From Pseudanabaena frigida (lineage in GTDB: Bacteria > Cyanobacteriota > Cyanobacteriia > Pseudanabaenales > Pseudanabaenaceae), in the NCBI GenBank assembly GCA_003242085.1, contig QBML01000035.1, forward strand, positions 1-59,599: 59,599 bases of DNA, given 5' to 3'. The notes beneath the pieces are model-generated. The model did no database searches and was not told the DNA's origin. It was given only the letters and a program-made list of their open reading frames with translations. Of this stretch, positions 9,221 to 18,985 are shown in pieces (position 1 is the first letter of the stretch; every line of letters begins with the position of its first letter). Made by a program: the position numbers and the translations under genes.

Positions 9221-9236
9221 GCTATAATTTTAGATA

Positions 9237-12200
9237 ATGTGTTTTAGCTATGCCATGAAAGCATCGACGAATTTTGCGTTTCTGAGAGAGCATGATGTCG
9301 AATTGGTGAGATTGGGGACGCTTGCCGAGCGGTCTTATCATAACGATCCTGTGGCTTGCTTATTTCGGTTACGGGTGTTTGGTGAATTTTTGGCAAAGTT
9401 AGTTGCGGCGAGGGTGGGGCTTTATGAGGATACGGAAGAATCGCAGGTGCAGTTATTGAATCGACTACGCGATCGCGGAATTATTCACGGACAGATCGAT
9501 CGCCTGTTTCATGAACTTCGCAAAACGGGAAATCGGGCGGTACATGATAGTGTTGGCGATCGCCGCACAGCTTTAAACATTCTTAAATATGCTCAGCAAT
9601 TAGGGATTTGGTATCACCGTACCTTTGGCAACGCCAAGGATTTTAAACTATCTGAATATTGCGAACCGATTCCGTCAGAAGAGACAGAGCGACAACTTAA
9701 GTCGGCTTTAGTAAATGAACGTCTAGCAAGAACACAATCGGAACAATTAGCGGCTGAAGCAGAAAAGGCTCTGCAAGAGGCAATGCACCGCTTAGCAGAG
9801 ATGCAAGCAATAGTCGCCCAAAATAGTACTGTCAATTTAGAGAAAACGATCAAAACTGCGATCGCTAAATCGCAAAAAGCGGAAGAAAAAGTCGAACTAG
9901 ATGAGCCAGCCACTCGCCTTTTGATCGACGAGCAGTTGCGAGAGGTGGGTTGGGAGGCTGATTCGGAAGAGTTGATCTATGGTAAAGGGACAAGACCGAT
10001 GAGAGGGAAAAATCTCGCGATCGCTGAATATCCAACGCAAACGGGGGCAGCCGACTATGCCCTATTTGTAGGGATGCAACTGGTCGGCATCATTGAAGCA
10101 AAAAGACAGCGTAAAGATGTGTCTGGGGCGATCGATCAAGCTCAACGCTATGCACGGTCAATTAAGGCAAATTGTGACGATTTTCAATTAACAAATGGTG
10201 CACCTTGGGGCGAAATTAAACCTTTTCAAGTACCGTTTGTATTTGCCACTAATGGCAGACCTTACCATGCCCAGATTGATACTAAAAGTGGAATTTGGTT
10301 TCGTGATGTGCGACGGGCGACGAATCAACGACGGGCGATCGCAGGTTGGTATTCGCCAGAGGGATTAATCGATCTATTGGATCAGGATTTCGATCGCGCC
10401 CATGAGCAGCTTGCCCAAGAGGAGTTTAACTATGGGTTTGATATGAGGGCGTACCAAATTAAGGCGATCGCTGCTATTGAATCAGCTTTACAAGAAGATC
10501 GGCGATCGCTATTGCTGGCGATGGCAACGGGGACGGGCAAAACTAAAACCTGTATTGCGCTGATCTATCGATTATTAAAAACGAAGCGGTTTCGGCGGAT
10601 TTTATTTTTAGTCGATCGCACTTCCCTAGGGCATCAGGCGATCGCTGCTTTTAAAGAAACCAAAATGGAGCTTCTGCAAGTATTTACGGATATCTATGAA
10701 GTCAAAGAACTGAAGGATGCAACTTGCGATCGCGAGACGAAGGTACATGTGGCGACGGTGCAGAGCTTTGTGCGACGGCTTATGTATCCGAGCGATAGTG
10801 TGCCCAGTCCGAATGTGGATGATTATGACTGTGTGATTATTGATGAATGTCATCGTGGCTATTTACTCGATCGCGAACTCAGCACAGTTGAACTTGAGTT
10901 TCGTGATTTTGAGGATTATGTTTCTAAATATCGAAGGGTGGTGGAATATTTTGATGCGGTGAGAATTGGAATTACGGCGACACCTGCGCTGCATACGTCC
11001 GAGATTTTTGGTGAGCCAATTTTTCAATATACCTATGCGGAAGCGGTAATTGACAAGTTTCTTGTTGATTATGAATCACCGCATTTAATTCAGACAGAAC
11101 TTGCCCAATCGGGGATCGTTTGGGAAAAGGGTGCTGAGATCGAGGCGATCGATCCGCGCACTGGCAAGCGCGATCTGAGCAGAACGGCGGATGAGGTGAA
11201 GGTAGAAATTAAGGACTTCAATAAGAAAGTGATTACACCTGCTTTTAATCGCGTGGTTTGTGAGTATTTGGCGGAACAGATCGATCCTGTGTTGGCGGAG
11301 AAAACCCTAATTTTTTGTGCGACGGACGATCATGCGGATTTGGTGGTGCAGTTGCTCAAAGAGGCGCTGATTGCTAAGTATGGAGAGGTCGAAGATGAGG
11401 CGGTGCAGAAAATTACAGGAGCATCCGATCGCCCGTTGCAGTTGATTCTCAAATATAAAAATGAGCAGTTGCCGAACATTGCGGTGACAGTGGATTTGCT
11501 GACTACGGGCATTGATATGCCGAAGATTTGCAATATTGTGTTTTTGCGGCGGGTGAATTAGCGGATCTTGTTTGAGCAGATGCTTGGTCGGGCTACGCGC
11601 CTTTGTCCTGAGATTGGCAAAGATCGCTTTAGAGTATTTGATGCGGTGAATATCTTTGGGGTGATGTCGCAATTTACGGAAATGAAGCCTGTGGCAGTAA
11701 TTCCTAAAATCAGTTGTGAGAAGTTGGTGCAAGAACTCACCCGCACTAGCGATCCACGTCATCATCAGGCGATCTTGCCGCAACTCTTTGCGAGAATCCA
11801 GCGCAAAATACGTCGCGCTAATCTGGCTAAGCGCGAACAACTGGAGGCGATCGCAGGTTTGCCTCTTGAGCATCTATTAGATGATCTCCGCGCTAGCCAA
11901 CCTTCGCAATTAGCCAATTGGTTTCGTGATCGCCCAGATTTTGCCTCGGCGATCGATCTGCCCGACAATCGCACGATGCCTGTGTTTATTTCTTACCATT
12001 CCGATCGCTTAGTTGCGGTGCAGCGTGGCTATGGTGTGGCGGAAGATGGCAGCATTTATTCCACTCGTCCTGATGAGTATTTGCAGTTGTTCCAGAAGTT
12101 TCTGGCGGACAATCTCAATTTGATTCCTGCGTTGATGGTGGCGGTGCAGAGTCCCAAGGATTTGACTCGCGCTCAGTTGAAGGAGTTACAGATGTTATTG

Positions 12201-12575
12201 GAGGAGAATCGTTTTCGAGAGAGCGATTTACAAGGGGCTTGGCGCGATCGCAAGAATGAGGATATTGCGGCTTCAATTATTGGATTTATCCGTCAGGCGG
12301 CGATCGGTGATGCGTTGATTCCCTATAGCGATCGGGTGGATCGGGCGGTTCGTAAAATCATGAGTAGTCGGTCATGGACTGCGCCCCAGCGTCAGTTGTT
12401 GGAGAGGATCGGTAAGCAGTTAAAGGCGGAAACAATCGTCGATCGCGAGGCGTTGGATCGTGGGGCGTTTAAGACTGAGTATGGTGGTTTTGTGCGGTTG
12501 AATAGGACTTTTAATGGTGAGTTGTTGGCGGTGTTGGAGAGTATTAATGAGGAGATTTGGCAAGATATGGGATAA
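9237..12575 (+). pseudogene. hsdR: Type I restriction endonuclease subunit HsdR, interrupted by an in-frame TAG
   Basis: HsdR is the ATP-driven translocase and nuclease of the type I complex. The frame runs from ATG 9237 (an alternative ATG is at 9255) to TAG at 11559-11561 (codon 775), then continues in the same frame to TAA at 12573-12575; read through it would give 1112 residues, a normal HsdR length. Parts in order: DUF4145-like N-terminus about 1-140, coiled coil 150-215, PD-(D/E)xK nuclease with ADYALF and IIEAKR about 280-300, Walker A ATGTGKT with Lys435, DECH box with Asp536, and TATP motif III. The stop falls in RRVN*RILFEQMLGRATR, just before motif VI (QMLGRATR, arginine finger). 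A single TCG-to-TAG change would explain it. Restriction is therefore probably lost unless the codon is suppressed. The separate pieces are 9237-11561 and 11568-12575. Confidence 0.9.
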
Positions 12576-12645
12576 AGAGCTTGGTCGCCAAGCCCCTACA
12601 TAATTAATATATCTGCCGTAGGGGTTTGGTTTCCAAACCCTCTTT
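12573..12645. repeat. GTAGGGGTTTGG palindromic repeat, copy 1
   Basis: An inverted repeat made of AAAGAGCTTGG...CCCCTAC and GTAGGGGTTTGG...CCCTCTTT. It contains the hsdR TAA stop codon. It is the first of three related copies, all in the same orientation. Confidence 0.85.
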
Positions 12646-12660
12646 AATCTGTTTAATGCG

Positions 12661-12734
12661 ATAAAGGGCTTGGAGACCAAGCCCCTACATCATTAATATA
12701 TCTGCGGTAGGGGTTTGGTTTCCAAACCCTCTTT
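12661..12734. repeat. GTAGGGGTTTGG palindromic repeat, copy 2
   Basis: Nearly identical to copy 1, which ends 15 bases earlier. The two share the spacer ATTAATATATCTGC. It ends 25 bases before the Rpn-family gene. Confidence 0.85.
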
Positions 12735-12759
12735 ATTTTTACTCTTACCATGTCTCGCT

Positions 12760-13641
12760 ATGCGAACCGATACACTTTTTTATCAGTTATTTCAGACTTT
12801 TCATGGGCTTTTGTTTGAGCTAATTGACGAGCCAGCGTCAAATGCGGAGGGCTATGATTTTGTGTCTGTGGAGGTTAAGGAAAAGGCTTTTCGTTTTGAT
12901 GGCATTTTCTTGACGGCGGATGTGGAGAAGCCGATCTATTTTGTGGAGGTGCAGTTTCAAAAAAATCCTGATTTTTATTGGAGCTTTGTCGGCGAAATAT
13001 TTCTATATCTCAGTCAATATAAGCCCTTGCAGGATTGGAAGGCGGTGGCAGTTTTTGCCGATCGCAATTTGGATGAGGGTATTCCCAGACAATTTCATGA
13101 GTTGTTTGTGAGTCAAAGGATTCGTTGTGTTTATCTGGATACGCTGCGCGATCGCTCTGACAATCCGTTAGAAGTTGGCATTGTGGAGTTAATGATTGCG
13201 GATGATGCGGTTACTTTGGATATGGCGCGGGATTTGGTGCGTAAGTTGCGTAACCAAGAGCGTGAAGCTACTGTCAGTAAAAAAACGGTAGAATTAATTG
13301 TAGGAGTGTTGTTAAATAAGTTTAACAATTTGAGTCGGAAGGAAATAGAGACTATGTTGACTTTTGATGAGATGAAACAATCAAGACTATTTCAAGAGCT
13401 AGCAGCAGATTACAGCCGAGAGATCATGCTAGAGGCGAGGCGAGAGGGCAAGAAAATAGGCAAGCTAGAGGCTATTTTGCTTATGTTAAAGAGTCGCTTT
13501 AAGAGGGTTTCTGCGGAGTCAAAGGCAAAGATAAATCGTCTACCTGAGAGTAAGTTGGATGATTTACTAGATGCGATTTGTGATTTTAAGTCAGGGAGAG
13601 ATTTGACGGCTTGGTTAAAGGTGCATGGGGTCGATCGCTAA
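12760..13641 (+). CDS. Rpn-family recombination-promoting nuclease / PD-(D/E)xK (DUF2887 type)
   Basis: The N-terminus MRTDTLFYQLFQ is the typical start of this large cyanobacterial family, and the PD-(D/E)xK nuclease core is visible as FRFDGIFL then YFVEVQFQ (residues about 45-70), with Asp and Glu-x-Gln as likely metal-site residues. The C-terminal half is helical and basic. The related Rpn proteins of E. coli are nucleases that stimulate recombination. The ATG at 12760 was chosen because an upstream in-frame TTG at 12715 lies in a repeat. The gene sits between hsdR and hsdS, flanked on both sides by copies of the same palindromic repeat in one orientation, which suggests it entered the locus as a separate unit. 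Confidence 0.85.
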   Translation: MRTDTLFYQLFQTFHGLLFELIDEPASNAEGYDFVSVEVKEKAFRFDGIFLTADVEKPIYFVEVQFQKNPDFYWSFVGEIFLYLSQYKPLQDWKAVAVFADRNLDEGIPRQFHELFVSQRIRCVYLDTLRDRSDNPLEVGIVELMIADDAVTLDMARDLVRKLRNQEREATVSKKTVELIVGVLLNKFNNLSRKEIETMLTFDEMKQSRLFQELAADYSREIMLEARREGKKIGKLEAILLMLKSRFKRVSAESKAKINRLPESKLDDLLDAICDFKSGRDLTAWLKVHGVDR

Positions 13642-13687
13642 TTGCTGCTGATTTTTGGGGCGATCGCGTTTAGATAATGTGTTTTTA

Positions 13688-13766
13688 TTTAAAGAGGGTT
13701 TGGAGACCAAACCCCTACCGCGCAAATATTTATGATGTAGGGGTTTGGTTTCCAAACCCTTTATTT
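13688..13766. repeat. GTAGGGGTTTGG palindromic repeat, copy 3
   Basis: Arms AAAGAGGGTTTGGAGACC and GGTTTCCAAACCCTTT-like, with a different central spacer (GCGCAAATATTTATGA). It lies between the Rpn gene and hsdS. Confidence 0.85.
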
Positions 13767-13871
13767 TAGGCGTTTTGCTATTTGTTTTGCGGGGCGGTGA
13801 GATGATGATATTTTAGAGGCTTGTGTTTGTGTTGAAAATCTAAGTCTGATCGCGTTTTTTGTGTTTGCCCT

Positions 13872-15395
13872 ATGGTGTCTATGAGTTCTGATTTTTCTAT
13901 TCTTTCTGATAATGATGATTTACCAATGGGGTGGGTAATTACAGAATTAGAGAATGTATGTACTGTACAGGGAGGATATGCATTTAAAAGTAAAGACTAT
14001 ACTGAAAATGGGATTCCTTTAGTTAGAATATCCAATCTCGTAGAAAACAATAATGTAGATCTAGATTCCAATCCAATTTTTCTTCCAGAAAGCTATCGTA
14101 TCAGTCACTCTAATTACTGTCTTCGAGAAGGAGATATTTTAATAGCGATGTCAGGAGCTACAACTGGCAAAATGGCAGTATTTCGATGTTCATTAGATGC
14201 TTTATTAAATCAACGAGTAGGAAGATTTATAATAAGAGATAAAACTCTTGTTGACAAACCATACCTATCAAAACTAATAGAGAATTTATCTAGTAAAGTT
14301 GCTCAAAAAGCTTACGGTGGCGCTCAACCAAATATTAGTCCATCCGAAATAGAACGTTTACTTATTCCTCTTCCGCCGCTTAATGAGCAGAGGCGGATTG
14401 TGGAGAAGGTTGAGGCGTTGATGGCGCGATCGCGTAAAGCAAAAGAAGCATTAGACGCAATCCCCAAATTAATCGAGCAGTTTCGTCAGTCTGTCCTCGC
14501 CGCCGCCTTTCGTGGCGACCTCACCGCCGATTGGCGCGAACAAAATCCTAACATCGAGCCTACTTCTGTCTTGTTAGAGAGAATATCAAGAGGTCTAAAT
14601 TTAGAGATTGAGAGAAGTATAGATAAAGAGAAGTATTTTCCAGAAAGCTGGAGATTAACAAAATTGGGAACATGCATCAAAAAAATTCAAGCAGGTAAAA
14701 ACTTTACTTGTCCTGAAATGCCAGTTAACGATAACACTATTGGATTAGTCAAAATAAGTGCTGTAACTTGGGGAAAGTTCAATCCTCAAGAAACTAAAAC
14801 AGTTGACGATCCTCAAAAAGTTGATCCTAAACTCTTTATCAATAGGGGTGACTTTCTTATTTCAAGAGCTAACACACTTGAGTTAGTTGGCGCTTCGGTA
14901 ATTGTAGAAGAAATATCTCATAAAATTATGCTCAGTGACAAAATTTGGAGAATTGAATTTGCTGAAATAGATAAGCGATATGTCAACTGGTATTTAAAAT
15001 CAAGCTTAGGAAGAGCAGAAATAGAAAGTAGAGCTACTGGCAACCAACTTTCTATGAGAAACATTTCACAAGATTCATTCAGAGAAATACTTATTCCTAT
15101 TCCTCCAATTAGTGAACAAATCAAAATAGTATCATTCATAGATTCTCAGTTTGATGTACTAGAAAGACTGAAACATCAATATCAATCAATATTGAAGAAT
15201 TTCTCTAATCTCGATCAATCCATACTATCTAAAGCCTTTAGAGGCGAACTTGTTGAGCAAGACCCTAACGACGAGCCAGCATCGGTTTTATTAGAACGCA
15301 TTCAAAAAGAACGAGCAAAAGAGAAAACCATAGGCAAAAGTAAGAACAAAAAAGAAAAGGCTGTAAATGTAGAGATTCCCAATCTTTTCTCTTAA
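13872..15395 (+). CDS. hsdS: Type I restriction-modification specificity subunit HsdS
   Basis: HsdS sets the bipartite DNA target of the type I methylase and nuclease. Two target-recognition domains are separated by a long helical spacer: TRD1 about residues 15-165, spacer about 170-225 (LPPLNEQRRIVEKVEALM then FRGDLTADW), TRD2 about 250-415, and a second helical segment (IPPISEQIKIVSFID then AFRGEL). The repeated PP-x-x-EQ...AFRG pattern is characteristic. Length 507 residues is normal and the frame is intact. The TRD-coding parts are AT-rich with no GCGATCGC sites, whereas the spacer is GC-richer and has one, consistent with TRD exchange. With intact HsdM it could still act as a methylase although hsdR is broken. 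The ATG at 13872 or the one three codons later may be used. Confidence 0.95.
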   Translation: MVSMSSDFSILSDNDDLPMGWVITELENVCTVQGGYAFKSKDYTENGIPLVRISNLVENNNVDLDSNPIFLPESYRISHSNYCLREGDILIAMSGATTGKMAVFRCSLDALLNQRVGRFIIRDKTLVDKPYLSKLIENLSSKVAQKAYGGAQPNISPSEIERLLIPLPPLNEQRRIVEKVEALMARSRKAKEALDAIPKLIEQFRQSVLAAAFRGDLTADWREQNPNIEPTSVLLERISRGLNLEIERSIDKEKYFPESWRLTKLGTCIKKIQAGKNFTCPEMPVNDNTIGLVKISAVTWGKFNPQETKTVDDPQKVDPKLFINRGDFLISRANTLELVGASVIVEEISHKIMLSDKIWRIEFAEIDKRYVNWYLKSSLGRAEIESRATGNQLSMRNISQDSFREILIPIPPISEQIKIVSFIDSQFDVLERLKHQYQSILKNFSNLDQSILSKAFRGELVEQDPNDEPASVLLERIQKERAKEKTIGKSKNKKEKAVNVEIPNLFS

Positions 15396-15402
15396 TGAAG
15401 AA

Positions 15403-15435
15403 AAAGGTTTGAAGACTAAACCTCTACCACGACCT
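15403..15435. repeat. Degenerate half copy of the GTAGGGGTTTGG repeat
   Basis: AAGGTTTGAAGACTAAACCTCTACC follows the hsdS stop. It matches one arm-pair of the repeat seen at 12573, 12661 and 13688, with several changes, and forms a short hairpin that could end hsdS transcription. Confidence 0.5.
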
Positions 15436-15442
15436 CCTTAAA

Positions 15443-16225
15443 CTAAGCCAAATAAATCGTTGGATCTTCCCACAAATAGGATTCGAGGGACACATAGGGC
15501 TTATCGCCAGACAAACTCAAATCTTCAGCAACCAAAACCCCCTCAGCCTCTAACTTCTCCCTCTGAGCCTCAACATGAGCCGTCAAAAAACCCTTAGAAT
15601 CCAAAATTCTATGGACTGGATAACCTGCGATCGCAGCTTTTTTTAAATAATTAGGAATCGCCCGAAAATGCCCATCGAGAACGCCAATACCTGAAACGAT
15701 CTGCCTGTAAGTCACCACCTTACCCATAGGAATCTTAGCCACAAAATCTAGAAATCGCTCGTAGGGAATTTCTGATAGCGGCGGAAAAACATTGGGTTCG
15801 ATATAAAGGCGATCGCCTACTTTTAAAACACCATCTGCGATCGCCACAGCCAACATTCCCCGCCGACCTTCAATACACTTGAGCGAATCTACCAAATGCG
15901 CGATTCGCTTACATGGTTCGCAATGAAAAGTCAGCCTCATCGCCGCCCCACCCATAGTTTTTAAAACTGTCCCTGAAGTAAATAGTTGGCGATCGATTCC
16001 TCTAACGACAATATTCTCCCTTAATTCCGATGGTTGAATCGAAAATGACTGCAAATCCTCATATCTCGCTACTAAAATTTGTCTGGGACTGATGGGATTT
16101 GTATTAATATCGCCATCGATCCCAGAGCCAGAGGCGATCGCGATCGCCTCACGTTCCACCATCGCCAAGCCATGTTTAGGCTTAACAAACAGATTCGTTA
16201 TCTCTCCATACATCGTAGGCATCAT
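15443..16225 (-). CDS. MOSC domain fused to an alkyltransferase-like (ATL/MGMT) domain
   Basis: Two domains are seen. Residues about 5-150 form a MOSC domain (YGEITNLFVKP, SGIDGDINT, HCEPCKRIAH), a fold that handles sulfur and molybdenum-cofactor chemistry. Residues about 155-260 match the DNA-binding domain of O6-alkylguanine transferases (IPMGKVVTYRQIVSGIG, GYPVHRILDSKGFL). The catalytic Cys of MGMT (PCHRV) is Val here (PVHRI), so it cannot accept an alkyl group and resembles ATL proteins that flag lesions for repair. Start: ATG at 16225 lies six bases after the upstream gene's stop; in-frame ATGs at 16222 and 16213 and a longer form from 16255 overlapping that gene are possible. Both genes are probably one transcript. 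The joint function is unknown. Confidence 0.8.
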   Translation of the reverse strand: MMPTMYGEITNLFVKPKHGLAMVEREAIAIASGSGIDGDINTNPISPRQILVARYEDLQSFSIQPSELRENIVVRGIDRQLFTSGTVLKTMGGAAMRLTFHCEPCKRIAHLVDSLKCIEGRRGMLAVAIADGVLKVGDRLYIEPNVFPPLSEIPYERFLDFVAKIPMGKVVTYRQIVSGIGVLDGHFRAIPNYLKKAAIAGYPVHRILDSKGFLTAHVEAQREKLEAEGVLVAEDLSLSGDKPYVSLESYLWEDPTIYLA

Positions 16226-16230
16226 GGAAG

Positions 16231-16776
16231 TTAATCTGTGCCTCCCCATGTCCAAACGGGCTTTCCATCTTTAACATCTTTTTTCAAAATCACAGGCGTT
16301 AGTCTATTAGCATCATTCATGCCCGTCATATCCAAAATCAGATAGGCACTGTCATTGATAAATTGCATTCGCAAATAAGAATGACCTTCAAAGCGATCGC
16401 CATTAATCTTCGTAATTCTAGCGGTTGCTTGGCAGTTGTGATACTTGATCTGGAGTTTTGCCACCCAAGTCACACTAAACTTATCGCTTTTCTCAATCTT
16501 AAACGGTCGGGCAAACCAACCAAGGGAAGCTGCTGTGCCATCAATTGTATAGCCGCCTTCATAATAGGGACGTGGGGTTTCAGTCAAAGTCACCTCTGTA
16601 GGGCATATCGGGAAAGCTGCACCTGAGTCCATAGGATAAACACTAAGCGTGAGATTGTTTGGCGCGGCAAAACTAGGATTTGCAAATACAGATAATTGCG
16701 CGATCGCTAAAGTACCAATACTTAAAGTTAGTCGCTTTAGAAGTAGCTTGAAAGTTTGAATTTTTAAAATTTTCAT
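16231..16776 (-). CDS. Secreted hypothetical protein
   Basis: No family recognised. From ATG 16776 the 181-residue product begins with a basic stretch (MKILKIQTFKLLLKR) and a hydrophobic core ending in NPSFA-AP, a convincing signal peptide. The mature part is about 140 residues, with Cys in ICPTE and NCQAT that could form a disulfide, and beta-strand-like alternation (FSVTWVAKLQIKY, AYLILDMTGM). It is probably periplasmic. A start at 16809 would add 11 residues in front of the signal peptide and is unlikely. The MOSC-ATL gene follows at once on the same strand. Confidence 0.7.
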   Translation of the reverse strand: MKILKIQTFKLLLKRLTLSIGTLAIAQLSVFANPSFAAPNNLTLSVYPMDSGAAFPICPTEVTLTETPRPYYEGGYTIDGTAASLGWFARPFKIEKSDKFSVTWVAKLQIKYHNCQATARITKINGDRFEGHSYLRMQFINDSAYLILDMTGMNDANRLTPVILKKDVKDGKPVWTWGGTD

Positions 16777-16818
16777 ATTTTTGTCGTTACCGTAAACCAG
16801 TCTATGCATTTTGCCAGT

Positions 16819-16947
16819 ATTTAAGAATTGTCTAGATCCCCCCCAGCCCCCCTTAAAAAGGGGGGAGAATTAAATTCTTCCCCCTTAAAAAGGGGGATTG
16901 AGGGGGATCTCTTAGAGCTTTTAACCGTAGAAAGTAATTCTTAAATG
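16819..16947. repeat. GGGGGATC-type nested palindromic element
   Basis: A core of CCCCCTTAAAAAGGGGG blocks (16834-16910, bounded by AGATCC and GGATCT) lies inside flanking inverted ends TTTAAGAATT and AATTCTTAAA. Similar GGGGGATCT elements are dispersed in many cyanobacterial genomes (established knowledge). It probably is a small non-autonomous element. Confidence 0.75.
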
Positions 16948-17006
16948 GTTTCTAAAACTCAGAAGCATGTATCACATTTCTAGTTCCCTTGACTGCGTAG
17001 GTTAAA

Positions 17007-17082
17007 TGTAGGATGGGTTAGCGATCGCGTAACCCATAATTAATGCTTAATTGATGCGTTACGTTGCACTAACGCATCCTAC
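17007..17082. repeat. TGTAGGATG-type palindromic repeat
   Basis: Inverted ends TGTAGGATGGGTTA and TAACGCATCCTACA enclose inner inverted segments including GGGTTAGCGATCGCGTAACCC. This is a widespread type of cyanobacterial dispersed repeat. It fills most of the gap upstream of argS. Confidence 0.75.
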
Positions 17083-17174
17083 AAATAATTAAGCCTTCCT
17101 ACTTATCGCCCATAATATTGAGTAGAGCATAAAAAAAGCTATATTGATTAGCCTGAGATCTCAGCTACTAACCC

Positions 17175-18932
17175 ATGACCACCTCCGTTTTATCCGATTT
17201 AAAAATTCGTTTTTCTAAGGCGATCACTGCCGCCTTTGGTGCAGAATATGCCAACCACGATCCTGCCGTTGCGCCCTCTAAGGATGCTAAATTTGGCGAT
17301 TATCAATGTAATGCCGCTTTGGGCTTAACCAAAAAGCTTAAACAAAAGCCTCAAGATGTGGCAGCAAAAATAATTGAAAATTTACTAGCCGATGAAACTG
17401 TAAATGAAATATTTGAGCCTCCAACGATCGCAGGAGCAGGATTTATTAACTTAAAGCTCAAACTTAGTTATTTAGAATCACAATTAGCGAAAATGCAAAA
17501 AAGTGATCGCCTCGCGATCGCTAAAGTAGAGAAACCCGATCGCGTAATTGCCGATTTCTCTAGTCCGAATATTGCCAAGGAAATGCATGTCGGACATTTG
17601 CGATCGACGATTATCGGTGACAGCATTGCGAGGATTTTGGAATTTCAAGGACATGAAGTCCTGCGCCTAAACCATGTCGGTGATTGGGGAACCCAGTTTG
17701 GGATGTTGATTACCTACCTGCGCGAAGTTTATCCCGATGCGTTGACTAAAGCCGATGCGATCGCGATTGGTGACTTAGTAGAACTCTATCGCGCCGCCAA
17801 AAAACGCTTTGATGAAGATGAAGCCTTTAAGGAAACTTCTCGTAATGCTGTAGTAGAGTTACAAGCGGGAGGTGCGGAAGCAAAACTAGCATGGCAATTA
17901 CTTTGCGAACAGTCGCGCCGTGAGTTCCAAAAGATTTATGACGCACTCAATATCCAATTAACAGAACGTGGCGAATCTTTTTATAATTCCTTTCTGTCGG
18001 ATGTAATCACTGATTTGCGCGAAACAGGACTATTGCAAGAAGACCAAGGAGCATTATGTGTCTTTTTGGAAGGATTCACCAATAAAGATGGGCAACCCTT
18101 GCCGCTAATCGTCCAGAAGTCCGATGGTGGTTACAACTACGCCACCACTGACCTCGCCGCTTTGCGTTATCGCATTCGTGAAGATAAAGCCACTCGCATC
18201 ATTTACGTGACCGATATCGGTCAGTCAGGACATTTTGCCCAAGTCTTCCAAGTTGCCAAACGCGCTAATTGGATTCCTGACACTGTTCAGACTACCCACG
18301 TTCCCTTTGGCTTGGTGATGGGTGACGATGGCAAGAAATTTAAAACGCGATCGGGTGACACGATCGCCCTCAAGAGCCTCTTAGAAGAAGCAATTACTCG
18401 TGCTCGTGCCGATATCGAAACCCGCAATCCTGAAGCCTCAGAAGAGTTTAAGCAGGATGTCGCCGAAGCCGTTGGACTTGGAGCCGTCAAGTACGCCGAC
18501 CTATCCCAAAATCGCACCAGCAACTACATATTCAGTTTTGACAAGATGCTAGCTCTGCAAGGAAACACTGCTCCCTATATGCTCTATGCCTATGTGCGCG
18601 TGCAGGGGATTGGGCGTAAAGGTGAGATTGATTTTGCGAGTTTGGATGCTAATGCGATCCATCTCACACAAGATCCAGAGATTGTCTTAGCCAAGCACTT
18701 ATTGCAATTTGCCGAAGCGATCGATGCTGTTTCCGAAGAACTCTTCCCAAATCGTCTTTGTCAATATCTCTTTGAACTCAGTCAGAAATTCAATCAATTT
18801 TTTGAGCAATGCCCAGTATTGCAAGCAGAAGAATCAGAAAGAATCTCTCGCCTGAGTCTCTGTGATATTACCGCCAAAACCCTCAAACTAGGATTAAATC
18901 TCCTCGGTATTCGTGTTTTAGAACGCATGTAA
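17175..18932 (+). CDS. argS: Arginyl-tRNA synthetase
   Basis: The enzyme charges tRNA-Arg. It is a class I synthetase: the HIGH signature reads HVGHLRST near residue 139, within [17 protein letters not shown], and the KMSKS-like loop reads [10 protein letters not shown] near residue 392. The N-terminal Arg-specific domain that contacts the tRNA D-loop (about residues 1-100) and the C-terminal helical anticodon domain (DALR type, last 120 residues) are present. Length 585 residues is typical. A terminator hairpin starts two bases after the stop, so it is transcribed alone. Confidence 0.97.
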   Translation: MTTSVLSDLKIRFSKAITAAFGAEYANHDPAVAPSKDAKFGDYQCNAALGLTKKLKQKPQDVAAKIIENLLADETVNEIFEPPTIAGAGFINLKLKLSYLESQLAKMQKSDRLAIAKVEKPDRVIADFSSPNIAKEMHVGHLRSTIIGDSIARILEFQGHEVLRLNHVGDWGTQFGMLITYLREVYPDALTKADAIAIGDLVELYRAAKKRFDEDEAFKETSRNAVVELQAGGAEAKLAWQLLCEQSRREFQKIYDALNIQLTERGESFYNSFLSDVITDLRETGLLQEDQGALCVFLEGFTNKDGQPLPLIVQKSDGGYNYATTDLAALRYRIREDKATRIIYVTDIGQSGHFAQVFQVAKRANWIPDTVQTTHVPFGLVMGDDGKKFKTRSGDTIALKSLLEEAITRARADIETRNPEASEEFKQDVAEAVGLGAVKYADLSQNRTSNYIFSFDKMLALQGNTAPYMLYAYVRVQGIGRKGEIDFASLDANAIHLTQDPEIVLAKHLLQFAEAIDAVSEELFPNRLCQYLFELSQKFNQFFEQCPVLQAEESERISRLSLCDITAKTLKLGLNLLGIRVLERM

Positions 18933-18934
18933 AA

Positions 18935-18969
18935 TATAAAGAGGTCGTGCTTCGCACGACCTCTTTATA
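18935..18969 (+). terminator. Terminator of argS
   Basis: Perfect 16-base arms (18935-18950 and 18954-18969) around TTC begin two bases past the argS stop codon. Confidence 0.8.
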
Positions 18970-18985
18970 AGTAGGAACTAAAAAA

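Noticed and set aside
11559-11567. hsdR pieces as two genuine separate subunits
   Set aside because: The second piece starts in the same frame six bases after the stop with motif VI and no ribosome site or good start codon, so a nonsense mutation is simpler.
12715-12759. Upstream TTG start of the Rpn gene
   Set aside because: These codons belong to the palindromic repeat; the family begins MRTDTLFY.
12573-15435. CRISPR array suggested by regularly recurring GTAGGGGTTTGG sequences
   Set aside because: The copies are palindromic, 70-80 bases long, irregularly spaced and separated by genes; no spacers of constant length.
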